From assembly GCA_038502055.1 (NCBI GenBank), contig JAXRKN010000043.1, positions 558,001-622,000 on the forward strand: 64,000 bases of DNA, written 5' to 3'. The first letter of the stretch is position 1; each line of letters opens with the position of its first letter. The notes below the pieces were generated by a model that was not told the DNA's origin, searched no databases, and saw only the letters and a program-made list of their open reading frames with translations. Shown here in pieces: positions 26,700-39,779 of the stretch. This DNA comes from Tanytarsus gracilentus (taxonomy: Eukaryota; Arthropoda; Insecta; Diptera; Chironomidae). The translations under genes and the position numbers were made by a program.

Positions 26700-27960
26700 A
26701 ATGCAGCTCAAAAATAGTTTAAAAAAATTCAAAAAATTTTATCTTCAAATTTTTATATCAAATTGACATCAAAATGAGATAAAATTTTGCTCAATTTGTA
26801 CACTTTTTTTTGACCTCAAATTTTGATGTCTTTTTTAGATTTAAAAGAGATAAAATGGAGCTCGAAAATAGTTAAAAAAAATTCAAAAAAATTTATGTTC
26901 AAATTTTTATATCAAATTGACATCAAAATGAGACAAAATTTTTCTCAATTTGTACACTTTTTTTGACATCAAATTTGACTCAAAATTTTGATGTCTTTTA
27001 TAGATCTAATAGAGCTAAAATAGAGCTCAAAAATAAATAAATAAATTCAAAATTTTTTTGTTCAAATTTTTATATCAAATTGACATCAAAATGAGATAAA
27101 ATTTTTCTCAATTTTGAAACCTTTTTTTGACATCAAATTTAACTCAAATTTTGATGTCTTTTAGAGATCCAAAAGAGCTAAAATAGAGCTCGAAAATAGT
27201 TAAAAAATTCAAAAAAATTTATGTTCAAATTTTGATATCAAATTGACATCAAAAAGAGATAAAAATTAGCTCAATTTTGAAACCTTTTTTTGACATCAAA
27301 TTTAACTCAAATTTTGATGTCTTTTAGAGATCCAAAAGAGCTAAAATAGAGCTCGAAAATATTTAAAAAAATTCAAAAAAATTTATGTTCAAATTTTGAT
27401 ATCAAATTGACATCAAAAAGAGATAAAATTTAGCTCAATTTTGAAACCCTTTTTTGACATCAAATTTAGCTCAAATTTTGATGTCTTTTAGAGATCCAAA
27501 AGAGCTAAAACGGAGCTCAAAAATAGTTAAATTTTAGCTCAAATTTTATTGCTCAAATTTTGATATCAAATTGACATCAAAAAGAGATAAAATTTAGCTC
27601 AATTTTGAAACCTTTTTTTGACATCAAATTTAACTCAAATTTTGATGTCTTTTGGAGATCCAAAAGAGCTAAAATAGAGCTCAAAAATAGTTCAATTTTA
27701 GCTCAAATTTTATTGCTCAAATTTTGATATCAAAAAGACATCAAAAAGAGATAAAATTTAGCTCAATTTTGAAACCCTTTTTTGACATCAAATTTAGCTC
27801 AAATTTTGATGTCTTTTAGAGATCCAAAAGAGCTAAAATAGAGCTCAAAAATAGTTCAATTTTAGCTCAAATTTTATTGCTCAAATTTTGATATCAAAAA
27901 GACATCAAAATGATGTCTAAAAATGCTCGATTTTTTTACTCAAAAAATCCATTTTTAAAT
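26700..27960. repeat. Satellite array, ~163 bp unit, about 8 copies
   Basis: The block TATCAAATTGACATCAAA (later copies TATCAAAAAGACATCAAA) recurs at about 26755, 26909, 27071, 27231, 27397, 27561, 27726 and 27889, giving spacings of 154-166 bp. Each unit also has GATGTCTTTTAGAGATCC or a close variant, AAAGAGCTAAAA and GAGCTC. Copies become more alike towards the right end. Confidence 0.88.
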
Positions 27961-28078
27961 TTTGAGCTCTTTTTGTGCTCAAATTGATATAAAAAAGTGC
28001 TCAAATTCATTTTTGACAGAAATAAGAGCAGTTTTTGATATCAATTTTAGCTCAATTAGAGCTATTTTGTTTTGTGGG

Positions 28079-31000
28079 TATATTTATCGCATTTATTTCG
28101 AATGTACACAAAGAGTGAGAGAAAGTTTGCTAATGAGAAATTTATTAATGAAGTGCGGGTTGAGATTTGGAAGCTATTTGCATAGAAAAATAATAAATTT
28201 ACTATGAAATATCACTTAAGGCTATGAAAAAATTAAGAAGCAGTTCCTAAAAATGCTTTTAGGGTAATTTTGTAGCGGATGTAATTTGATTTTATTGATT
28301 AGAGCTGAAAGTCCTCGAAAATGCGTTTTGAGATAATTTTTTTTTTAATTTTTATACTCTAAAGTCTGCAAAATAATTGTTAATTCATTCAACTAATAGT
28401 TTGACATCTGTAACTTTTGTAAGCTTAAAAAAATTCTAGATAAAAATAATTGATTAATTCGTACATTAATTATAAATGTTCGACAGCATGTCCTTACACT
28501 AATGCTCACATAATTTATGATTTGCCTCAGTGTCAGCTGATTGCTGTAGAGAAGTGATTATTTTTTGTCGCTGCGCGGCGCTGTTAAATCCAAATCACAT
28601 TATTTGTTGACCTTTGTATGAAATTCAAAGTGCAAACAAAAGAAGAAAATATAAAAAAAATTAGTTTCATGCAAAAATCGATATTTTAGTGCAGTGGTTT
28701 CTCGTCAAGCGCTTTTGCGATAGAATTATGCCATAAAGTGCACTTGAATACTTTTTTCGGTTGACAGCTTCACGTGTTCTGCTTCCTGAATAATTTTATT
28801 AAATAAAATCATGAAAATGTGTATTTTTTGAAATTATTTTCCATTTTTCGATTTCTATACTTTCAGATAATTCACGCACGCTCACACAACACAGCAACAA
28901 ACATTTTTAAAAATCTGTACATTTTGAAAGGATACGAGTGGCAGAGAGAACAGAAAGCTTGGCTGCTGAGTAAGCGAAAAGCTTCAAAGGTTTTGTGGCC
29001 ATCATTGATATGAGGCAGAAAGTTGTTCCTTTCGATAATTGTTGACAATTAGTGAGTAATTTTTCCTCTCTTCATCATCACCCTTTTTGCATGCGTGAAT
29101 GTGTCGGCTAATTAACATTTCAAGTAATTATCATAATCCATATGTGACGCGGATGGACTTCCAAACGTGTTATATGTCAATTTAATTGACTAGTGGCTAG
29201 TGGGTGTCATTGGTTGAAATGGTCTAAAATTAAAAGGAGTAGATTCCTGAAAATTGTTATTGATTTTAAATGAGGGAATTAGAGTTCTTTTTACATTTTC
29301 TAAGAGTTTAAATACTTTCAATGGGTCAACTCTTAAAATGTTTGCAAAAAATATTCACGATGGTATAAATTTAAAACACACTCAAATATTTTATTTTTAT
29401 ATAAAATATAACACATTTGCAAATTTTCACTACCTAGCCGAGAGTTTTGATGCGTTTTAAAAAATGTCATCAGTTCCTTTAAAGCATCGCTACAAAACAC
29501 ACTTAAGTTTATCTTCAAAAAAATAGTGAGTAAATATGTTACTGATATGAAGTGTAAACATAAAACTACTTTCAAACTAAATATTTTAAGCAGTTTTAAA
29601 AAGAACTGAATGCATTGAATTTGAAATCGATAAACACTCGTTGCAATATCTTCTCAAAAAATTCCAAGTATCAAATTATGATAAAGATCACGCAACAAAA
29701 TATTAATGTGATTCGCGAAGAAATTCTTTCTCTCGTCGTCTCATCAACTCATGTCATAAATTTCATTCACTGCTCTCATGCGTCTAAAAATAGATCCACT
29801 GCCGCTAAATCTCCCTCGAAACAAAAAAGAAGGAAAAAAATTATTTCGATGAGACAAAAGTATAAAATATTCAGTGACGCAATCATCAGAAGAGGATCTT
29901 TGCATGAAAATCCTTTTATGCTGTCAAATGTGTGTGTTTCTTATTTCTGAGATAGTTGAAGAAGAAAATTTGCGTCATTCCAATAAAATTGTGTGATCTG
30001 AATGATGGCAAAAATACAACAAAAAAATATAAGCTGAGAAAGAAATTTTTATTCATTCATTCAACTTGGGACATATCAATTTAGTGTTTGGATATTTTTA
30101 GAATAAGTTTTCGTCTCATTTACACCCTCAGAAAAAAAATAGGAAAGGGAAAACAACAACAAAAAGCTAGAATAAATTTATCTAACAAAAGCCATAAATA
30201 GTTCTATTTTGGTTATGCAGTATTAACTTGCGAAAAAAGTGTGAGAAGCGTGCTTTCACGTCCTTAACTGATACACAAGCAAATTTTTCTTCTCCTCCAC
30301 TTCTAATTCTCCCACGAAAGCACTTTATCTTCGAATTAATAGATATAGTCGGCAATGCCGCATGGCAACGAGTGAGTGAGTTGAATTCAAAAAGTTTAAT
30401 CTTCATGCACAACCGAAAAGATAAAGTTGATTATATATGGAACATGAGAATAAAAGTTATCCCGTCATAGATAGTGAAGCTAAACTATTAACTTTCCTCG
30501 TGTGTAAGTAGTTAGCCAAAAAAGACCATTCAAAAAAAGAGGAGAAAGCAAGAGCAGTAATTGAGATGAACTTTCTTTTATTTGAGTGAGAGAGAAAAAG
30601 TTTTCGTAGTCGAAGTTACACGAGTTTCTAACTAGATTATATTTTTTTGAAGTGAACTTTCAATGAGATTTTCATGGCAATATCTTTATAGGAAAAAACT
30701 TTTTGTGGCTGAAAAGCTTTTTTACAACAGAAAATTTTAAAAATTCTACCTTCAAAATTATTAAATTCGATCAAATTTATAAAAGCTCAAACATTTCCGT
30801 TCATAAGAAATTAAATGATGCTCCATTAACCATAGCTATGGTACATTTCACGCTAGCCTACGCAAGTCCATTCAATCAAGTTGAAAACAGTGACGGAAAA
30901 GAAAATCCGTTGAAACGTTAAATGCAAGTTGTCATTCAATATTAACTTCGAATACATTCCCACGACATTTTCATTTGCTGTGTACATATTTTTGTTATGT

Positions 31001-31179
31001 CGTGGAGGCGACCAAATCGCATTTTCACACTCTCGCTCGTTATTACTTCAAAAAGTAAATACAAAGGCAACACATTCAACTTTTTTATGCTTTTCATTTT
31101 TCTTTCTCTCTTTTTTTGCTTGTTTACTTAATAAAGAAAAACTTTTCTTTTTCTTCTCGCATGTAGATTTCTCCAAGCC
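28079..31179. other. Region just upstream of the ace-1 start codon
   Basis: No protein gene is supported. A likely 3' splice site (TTTTCTTCTCGCATGTAG) ends at 31166, 13 bases before the ace-1 ATG. The coding exon therefore starts with a short UTR piece and the true first exon lies further upstream. Otherwise the stretch is AT-rich with chance frames. Confidence 0.45.
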
Positions 31180-34100
31180 ATGGAGATGGTTCTTAAAAAA
31201 GGTACTGCTGCATTCAGAGCCTTTTTTAAACGTCCACATAAGCACGGGAAGATAGTATTATGTTACATAGGTTTATATACAATTTTACAATTACAATTAG
31301 TCAGCGCACGACATCATGATTTAGGGAAAATATTAGCGGTTAGCAGCAGCAGCGAAAATACTAATTTCAATGAAAAGGAGTTGCAACAGAATACAAATGC
31401 TCAAATTAATCATAGTCATGAAAATGTTGAACTATCGCCATTAATAAACCAGCAGCCCATACTTGGTCAAAAGATTACACAACAAACACCCGGATCAGAC
31501 ATTGGTCCAAGTGGTGCGGTTCTTTCGAAGGATGACGGTGAGTCAATCGAGTTCTTCTTTTCATCTATTGCTGTGACTATTTTTGCACAATTTTAAGTGT
31601 GTCAAATTGCGAGGAAAAAGTCACTTGCACAAAATTTTTAAACTTTAGTGACTTTTCCCTCGGTGTCTATAAATAATTTTTTCTCTCTCTCTCTCTTATG
31701 ATTTCGAGTCGCTATTGCTGGTGGCCGTGTATCCTACTTCTATCTTTCTTTATGTACAATTCACTTTTATCATCTTTTTATGATCTATATGTAGAGCACT
31801 TTTTGTTCATTTCTCCTCTCCAACTTGCATAACTAATTTGTGTCATTTTTCATTATTAGCATGCTAATTTTGTTCCTCTCCCTCTCTACCGCCCTCTTTC
31901 TGTCTATCTCATATTCCAATTATTCTTCTTCAATGTAATTGAATTTTACAGAAATATATGCTTACACACTCACACACCTAATTATGGAGCTCTCAGTGCA
32001 TAACAAGCCATTAAAATGTTAAAAATGAGAAATGCATATGGCACTTTTGCATTTTCACGAGATGGGAATGTCATGCTGAAGCTTTTGATTAATTTAATTA
32101 CGCTCGTTGGAGAGCTTTTCATATTTAAATTTTTTACGAAGGAAATTTGATGAAAAAGTTTTTAGGTTTCTCTGTAATTGGTGAAAATTTCTAAGACAAA
32201 ACTTTTTTTTCTAAAAATCATTAAATTTAATTGGTGCTTTGAAATTTACGAAGAACTGATTTTTTGGTAAAGTTGAAATTTTTTTAAATTTATTCATCAA
32301 CCGTTGATCGTGAAAAGCTCCAAAATTCTTAGAAAATTTTAGAGAAAATAACTTTAGAAAGCACCTCTATCGAAAATTTAATAATAAATGTCCTTTTTGG
32401 TCACATGCCCTTTCCTCAGTTTTTGTTCCCTATCTCTCTTTTCACCAACGATGACAATCTAAAAATGTCAGTTTTCAATTTATGTTACCATGATATGAAA
32501 TTTTTGTGTAGATTTCTCTTCCCCACGAAACAGAGAATGGAATATTTTCAGATCTTATCGCGGAGTATTGATTTTTTTTTCGGAGGAGGGAACTTTTTTA
32601 AATCCCATGCTGACAATATGTTTTGTTTATTTATGCTTCCCATGCCCATACATAATCAGTTCATTTTGATTGATAGAGATTTAATTAAATTAATATAAAA
32701 GCGAGCGGAAAAATAAATTTTTTCCTCATAGTCTCGTTGAGCTTGCAAGAGAAAGGATAAAGTGGATTATTATTTATTCATAATTTTTTGAATATAAAAT
32801 AGTCCTAACCTTTATCCCTAGTTACAACTTTTTCTCTCTCTCCCCCTATCTTTATCTGTTGTTTTTCAGCACAATACGTATCTTTTTTTTGTGTGATAAT
32901 TTAAAATTAATGTACAAATTTATATGCAACTTTATTTCGAAATTTAATGCACACTCACTCACCATTATATCTCGCACTCTCCTGTTATGTACTTAAAAGT
33001 AAGATTAACAAAAATTTATGAGCTTGTTATGCTTGTTTGCTCTCTCTGAAGCGGGGATCATCTTCACCTGTGAAAAATATATTTTTGAAGTTCAAATTTT
33101 GGAAAAAATTACTTCAATTTTTAATTCTTAAAAAGCATTTTTTTATGTTCGACTCAATGGCATCACAAACAAATGTAAAAAATTCAGAGAGTTTGTATTT
33201 TTTTTTTAAATCAAACGCACGCAGTAATTATTGATTTTTCACATTCGCACAGAAGCTCAATGTTCACATACGTACGCAGAAAGCAGAAAGCACTTATTTG
33301 CACAATGTAAGAATGAAAAAATCTGCACACATACACGGAGTGATGTAAAAGAACGTGAAAATTTTCCTTTGTGGAAGAAGAAGAAAAAGCCGAAAAGTCT
33401 TCTTTTCTTCTTTTTCCCTTTCCCACTTTTACTTTTCTCCTTTTTTTGTGCTACACACGCAGTTTCGCAAGTGAGACGCAGAAAGACAATTTTGATATTT
33501 TGAGCACGAAATTTCGAAATCAAATGGTTGAATTTGTAAATTAATTTTAAATTTTTCCCATTTTCTTCCTTCTTTTTCTTCTCCTTTTGATTTTTGTGTT
33601 GGTATTTTCAATTTTCTGGTTTATGATTTTCCGTTACGGGGGAACTTTTTTGATCGTTTTCGTTGGTTCCTTTCCGTACTTCTTTTTTTTGGTTTTCTTT
33701 TCTTTCTTTCTCTCTTTCTCTCCGTTAACTTTTACAGATACATTTTTTACATTGGACGTTTATTTAGGTCACGGTGACGCAGTGCGTGTAGTTGATCCTG
33801 AATCAGGAAAATTGGAAAGAGAAAATGTGGGACATGATTCGTCACACATCAGTTTAAATACACCAATTCTAGGTACTACTTCAACGAGACGTCATACAAG
33901 GCGTGAATCATCAAATCCCGGTATGTGCCACAACAATGTTCTTCCTCTTCTTGCGCCACCTGTGACTTACTGTGATATGCCATTTTTCTTTTCTACTCAC
34001 GTAGATGCTGAAGAAAGTGATCCGTTGATAGTGACGACAGATAAGGGTAAGGTGAGAGGCCTGACACTAACGTCGGCTACAGGAAGAAAGGTGGATGCAT

Positions 34101-35914
34101 GGCTCGGTATTCCATATGCACAGCCGCCCGTTGGCGCTTTGCGTTTCCGTCATCCACGTCCAGTTGAGAAGTGGCAGGGCATTCTTAATGCCACGAAACC
34201 ACCAAACTCGTGTGTTCAGATCGTTGATACAGTCTTTGGAGACTTTCCCGGTGCCACAATGTGGAATCCTAACACTGAACTCTCCGAGGATTGTCTTTAC
34301 ATCAATGTCGTTGTTCCTCGCCCACGTCCCAAGAACGCAGTTGTGATGGTTTGGATTTTTGGTGGCGGTTTCTATAGCGGCACCTCAACACTCGACGTTT
34401 ACGATCATCGAACTTTGGCAGCTGAAGAAAATGTCATAATTGTGTCGATGCAATATCGTGTTGCCAGTTTAGGCTTCCTCTATCTTGGAACGCCCGATGC
34501 ACCCGGAAATACTGGATTATTCGATCAAAATTTAGCTTTGCGATGGGTTCGAAACAACATTCATCGATTCGGTGGAGATCCGGCAAAAGTTTGTCTGTTT
34601 GGCGAGAGTGCAGGTAAAATACTTTTTTTTCTTAACCCTCCATAAATGTTAATTAATAATTAATAAATTTAAAGGAGCTGTCTCGGTCTCAATGCATCTT
34701 TTATCGCCGCTCTCTCGAGATCTTTTTCAAAGAGCCATTCTCGAGAGTGGCTCACCAACTGCTCCATGGGCTTTAGTTACTCGTGATGAGGCAACTTTGA
34801 GAGCACTTCGTTTAGCGGAGGCAGTTGGATGTCCACATGACAGAAAAAAATTATCCGATACGGTCGATTGTTTGCGCGAGAAAGATGCAAAGGAGTTAGT
34901 GGAAAATGAATGGGGCACTTTAGGTATTTGCGAGTTTCCCTTCGTCCCGGTCGTCGATGGAGCTTTCTTGGACGAGACTCCAATCAGATCTGTAACGAGC
35001 GGGCGCTTTAAGAAGACAGATATCCTAACTGGAAGTAACAAGGAGGAAGGCTACTACTTTATTATTTATTACCTCACGGAATTACTTCGTAAGGAGGAGG
35101 GCATTACAGTATCGCGAGAAGAATTCTTGCAGGCCGTACGAGAGTTAAATCCTTACGTTAATAACGCGGCACGACAGGCAATCATTTTCGAATATACTGA
35201 CTGGAATGAACCGGATAATCCGCATAGTAATCGTGATGCTCTCGATAAAATGGTCGGAGACTATCATTTTACATGCAATGTTAATGAACTTGCATTGCGG
35301 TATGCCGAAGAGGGCAACAATGTTTACATGTACTATTACACGCATCGCACTAAAAGCAATCCCTGGCCACGATGGACCGGAGTTATGCACGGCGACGAGA
35401 TTAATTATGTGTTTGGCGAGCCACTCAATCCTAAACTTGACTACGTCGAAGAGGAAAAGCATTTTAGTCGTCGCATTATGCGTTATTGGGCTAATTTTGC
35501 AAGAAACGGGTAACTTTCCATTAAGCTCATTAATTATATATATTTTTAAAAAATTATCCTTTTTTTAGAAATCCAAATCCAGGATTGGCCGATGATTTGC
35601 CCGAATGGCCTCTTCACACTGCACAAAGCAGACAATATTTAGAATTAAGTATGAATACATCACATGTTGGACATGGTCCCCGATTGAGACAATGTGCGTT
35701 CTGGAAAAAATACTTGCCCGAGTTGATTAAGCAAACTTGTAAGGATAAAATATTTTAATAATGGAATTAAAAGCTTTAACGAAAATTTATATTTACAGCA
35801 CCTTCGCCAGATCTTTCGTCTTCTCCACCTCCATGCAAAGATAGTGTAGCTTATCTTAAGTCGCAAATTTTAGTAATCATCGCAATGATGCTATTCGTTA
35901 CTTTCCTAGATTGA
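31180..35914 (+). CDS. ace-1: Acetylcholinesterase 1 (AChE1, ace-1)
   Basis: Hydrolyses acetylcholine at cholinergic synapses and is the target of organophosphates and carbamates. Six coding exons: 31180-31537, 33738-33920, 34005-34613, 34675-35509, 35569-35738 and 35799-35914 (2271 nt, 756 aa). All introns are GT-AG with continuous frame. The N-terminus has a hydrophobic signal segment (VLCYIGLYTILQL) and a low-complexity leader longer than in mosquitoes. Visible residues: catalytic Ser382 (GESAG), Glu508 (NKEEGYYF), His622 (GVMHGDE); the choline-site Trp in MWNPN; oxyanion-hole Gly run 300-302; and Cys469 (GICEFPF), matching the free Cys near the gorge of mosquito AChE1. Spacing Ser-Glu 126, Ser-His 240 equals that of Anopheles AChE1. 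The tail has a Cys and a hydrophobic end (QILVIIAMMLFVTFL), expected for a disulfide-linked, GPI-anchored dimer. Confidence 0.96.
31538..33737 (+). other. First intron between ace-1 coding exons (2.2 kb)
   Basis: Donor GTGAGTC at 31538, acceptor TTTTACAG ending at 33737, phase 1. It is T-rich with several CT runs (31680-31700, 32830-32850). No gene or element is recognisable in it. The long open frame that reads through into exon 2 from 33587 is intronic until 33738. Confidence 0.8.
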
Positions 35915-38900
35915 GCCACTTCTAATTATTTAGGTGCTTCAATTTAAGGTTCTAATTATTGCTAATTGAACGTCATTTATAAATAAGAGATTATATATGA
36001 GAAAGTAAAGTATGAAGGAAAAACGGTAATTGCCAATTTTTTAAGTATATAAAGAAATTTTTAAAGGATACATCTTAAAAAATTACTATGTCCTAAGTAA
36101 CTAAAGAAAATTGTTCTTGATTTGATCTTAATTAAATAAAGCCAAAAATTTGTGAGAAAAGGAAAAATTTGAGTTTGAAATTTGATGCGTCCATGAATAA
36201 TTATAGTTGTAGTACAAAATGAGATTGACGAAGCTTTTAATTTCCAAAATAAAATGGTATTTAAGAAGAAAATTAGTGATGTAAATCAAAATGAGAAACA
36301 TATCATCCAATAGACAGCCTAAAAAAAGTAAATTCTTAATTTTTTTTATTAGATGAAAAATGATGTTGTCATTTTAGAAGTCAATGTCTATTGGACCTTT
36401 TAAAAAGCTTGAAAATAAAAAGAAAATCCTCGCCTTTCCATGACTGTCATGTTTAGAAAATTCCTACGTTCATCTGAACATTTTAATTTTCATATTATTT
36501 CTTTTCAAAAACTCTATTTTGTAGTTGATCTGCAGACATTTTACATTTTATAAAAATATTCTAAAAAACACATAAAAATTTATCTAACGAATAAACTAGT
36601 TGATGTATATATAAAGGAATGAATAAAAACATTTATACTAACTGCAGATTGTTCACTTAAAAAAAAAAGATTAAAATCGCATGCGATTATAAAAGAAAAC
36701 TTTATGCTCATATAGTCCTCCCAGAAAAAAAAATATATGGCAAGATTGAGAATTTAGAAACGATTTTAAATTATGTGAAACAACCTACATTGACCCGCTG
36801 GAAACGTTATTTAAAAGAAAAAAATCTTTGCTGCCTTAAAATTATTGTAAAAGTTAATAATTAAGTTAAAAAAAAGTATTTAAAAATATGGCTACAAAAC
36901 TATGAATGGTGTTCCATAATGAAAAAGATGAATATTATTGGCACTTTTTTGGAGGTGGTTCTTCGTAGAACATCATTTTTGTTTCATTTAAAAAAATTAA
37001 CTTAAAATGAACAGAAAAAAAGTATTATGTATTATGGTCAATGCTTCAAAATTAGATACATCTATTGATTGAGTGACTAAAAAATGTTCCACTATGCAAA
37101 ATTACGGCAGTTGAGTATTAAAAGGCCATAATTTGTAAGTTTCATCTTGCAGGATTAAAAAAATTAAAAATAAAATTAAGCAGATATTAAGTGAAAAAGC
37201 TTTTTTAATGAGAAAAAAATATAATCGATTTTGATAAATTTTTCTTTGCATTGACGTATAATGATTAAGAAGTCTGCGTACAAACTTAAGTAAAAACACA
37301 TGTGAGTCAGTCATACAAGTCCAAAAATGTCCCTATATTAGTAAGAAATAAATAACTATAGCATCATTAGAATTAAGAACTAAATCAACGATTTCCATTT
37401 CCATAAAGAAATGAAGAAAGTATTAAAAAAAGCATGACACTAAATTAATTTAGCAAAAACGGTTACTCATTCAGGATATTGTTCTCTAAGGCTTCAATTT
37501 TTTTTATGGTTTTTTAGAGCTTTTTGAGGTGGTCAAAAAATTGAGTCAAAAAAGACACGACTTGAATTTTTTAATTTCAAATGCTCAAACAATCTTATTT
37601 AAAAATAAAAATAAAATTTACCAGTTTTGTTCAATAAAAAAGACACCTCAAATCTTATAACCTCAATTATATTCTTCTTATAAAAATGTTACCATTTTAA
37701 ATATTTATGAAGTATATTTGATGAAAAAGGACATTTATAAATTCATTAAAAAATAAATTTCACTTATCAAAAAAAAATAAAAAAAATAAAATGAATTTTA
37801 CGCTACATATCTTCAATTGGTGCAGACTCATAATAAGATATAAATCTTAAATGGAATAAATTTGCGCTCGAAAATATATTTAAACTCAATTATATTCAGC
37901 ATGTTTATTCACAATATTCTCTTTCTTCCTCCCTCTCACAAAAAAAACTCTAAAATTTATAAAATATTACAATAAACCTTGCTAAAAACTATCAATTGAT
38001 TTCTTTTTCTATCGAAATATTTTTTTTGACTAGATCTACAGAAATCACTTAAATTCTTCAAATACACTAATAAATATATTATTTCTATATTTAATTATTC
38101 GTTTTACTTAACAAGTAAGAACAAACTAAAAATGCATATCAGAAACCAGATGAGTAAATTCCAAAAAAAAAACTGTTTTATATGCTGCAATAAAACAATA
38201 ATTAAAAAATGCAAACGAAACGAAAATATTTGAAAGTGAAATGCGTGAACACATTTAAAAGATCGTCTTAGTAAAAAATAATTTCCTTTCTCCAAGTCTT
38301 AAAGATATAACAAGAAAATTTGATCCAGTCTCGAAAGTCATTCGTAAATAATTCACTACGCAGTCTGAAAAGTTTTTTAACTTATAGATGAATACTTGGG
38401 TGTTTCACATAAACTTGAATTTAATTCATGATTCGAAAAAGTATCTAATTAAATTTAAAAGGGATCTAACTAAAAATTTCAAACGAACATGATATTTCCA
38501 TTAAAAATTATGTACATTTTTAAAATCTTGAAGTGTAAAAGCTCTCTGTTAGTTTAATGCGTATCTTTGAGAATTTTTTTGTTTCTTATTTGAGAATCTG
38601 TTATTTAATTCTATGCTGACATTGTATGACACCACTGATGTACTGTTTAGAAAGCTTTTATAGAGAAAAAGCTTATTTTCGTGTTCTTTCATTATTTATT
38701 GAAAACAAATTACGATGAACTAAATTATTAGAAATAAGAATGAGCAAAATAATTAATTTTGCTATGTTAGTCATGCCTAAAACGTAGTGATGTATTTATG
38801 ATAATTATAAAAATATTACAAAATTAGCATGGGTAAGAAATTAAAAAAATTCTCATTTTGTCAAATAAGCGACGAATTTTTTTAATTTTTATCTTCATAT

Positions 38901-39556
38901 GGCCCAAATTCAGTAGAAAAGGAATATGTAATTCTCTTTGAAATGTTCATAATTTTTAACTCCATAATTTATACACCAAAGACCACATTCCAAAAAGTGA
39001 ACACAAACAACAAGCATAATAATGTATTCCTTTTTTATATTATTAAATTACTTATCAATAAATGAAAAGAAACTTGTTAATTTAAAGACATTTAGTAAGA
39101 GATCGTCAAACAATTGTGAGTAAAATGAAGCTAAAGAAGATAAAGAAAAAAATATCCCTAATTATTAAAGAAAAAGGAAACCCTAGATTAAAATTTAGCT
39201 ATCAAATAACAGAAATGATAAAAATAAAAATTCCTTCTTAATTATTTATTGAAAAATAATAATAAAAAAAATTATATGATGATAAAAATGCTTTGTTAAA
39301 TGTAAAAAAAATGATGAGAAATAAAACATTTAAATCCAGTAACTCTTTTTCATGCAAACTTATCCAATTAAATTAATACAATCATATTTATTTTCAACCA
39401 TTGATCATCGTATCTCAGTTGACTGGATTTACACTGTTCAAAGTTGATCCAAAACTGGAAAGCTCAACTCACGCTTGGTTTTGATTATTTTATTTCACTT
39501 ATCTCATTGGATTTTTTTTATCTCTACGTGATTATGTGAAAGGTAAATATTTAAGT
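35915..39556. other. ace-1 3' UTR and intergenic DNA
   Basis: A candidate polyadenylation signal AATAAA for ace-1 lies at about 36135 and another near 36618. The rest, to the LRR duplication at 39557, is very AT-rich with long A and T runs. No gene or structured repeat is seen. Confidence 0.5.
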
Positions 39557-39779
39557 AAGAAACTAAATTATAATTTTTTCATCTTTTTCGTGGAATTTAT
39601 TTAAACTCGAGATAAGTTAAGTAGAGAAAAAATAGAAGAGGAAAATTATTTTATACTCTTTTGAACTAATTACGATCGACGTTATTTTTAAAGTTTTTTA
39701 TTTCCTCATCAATAAAAAATATTTTACAATAAATTTTCCCTCCACCATTTCTGATATTACCACCAGTTAATTAACTTTT

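Larger units (their letters stand above)
24696..28078. mobile_element. Inverted-repeat element filled with satellite, TA flanks
   Basis: The ends are exact inverted copies of CCCACAAAACAAAATAGCTC (24696-24715 and 28059-28078), and each is flanked by TA. Inside, both flanks consist of short motifs GAGCTC, GATATCAAA and TTTTGACATCAAA. The right flank is an ordered ~163 bp tandem array. The middle (about 25080-26690) is different sequence holding a tRNA-like segment and a second nested inverted-repeat element. There is no transposase frame. The terminal repeats and TA flanks point to a non-autonomous Tc1/mariner-like or related DNA transposon that has captured or amplified satellite; the family is not recognised. 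Confidence 0.75.

Noticed and set aside
26700..27960. CRISPR-like array
   Set aside because: The repeats are ~163 bp, have no unique spacers, and sit in a eukaryotic genome inside an inverted-repeat element.
33587..33737. Long hydrophobic N-terminus read straight into ace-1 exon 2
   Set aside because: It is the pyrimidine-rich intron end; the acceptor TTTTACAG and the frame from exon 1 give the mosquito-like sequence instead.
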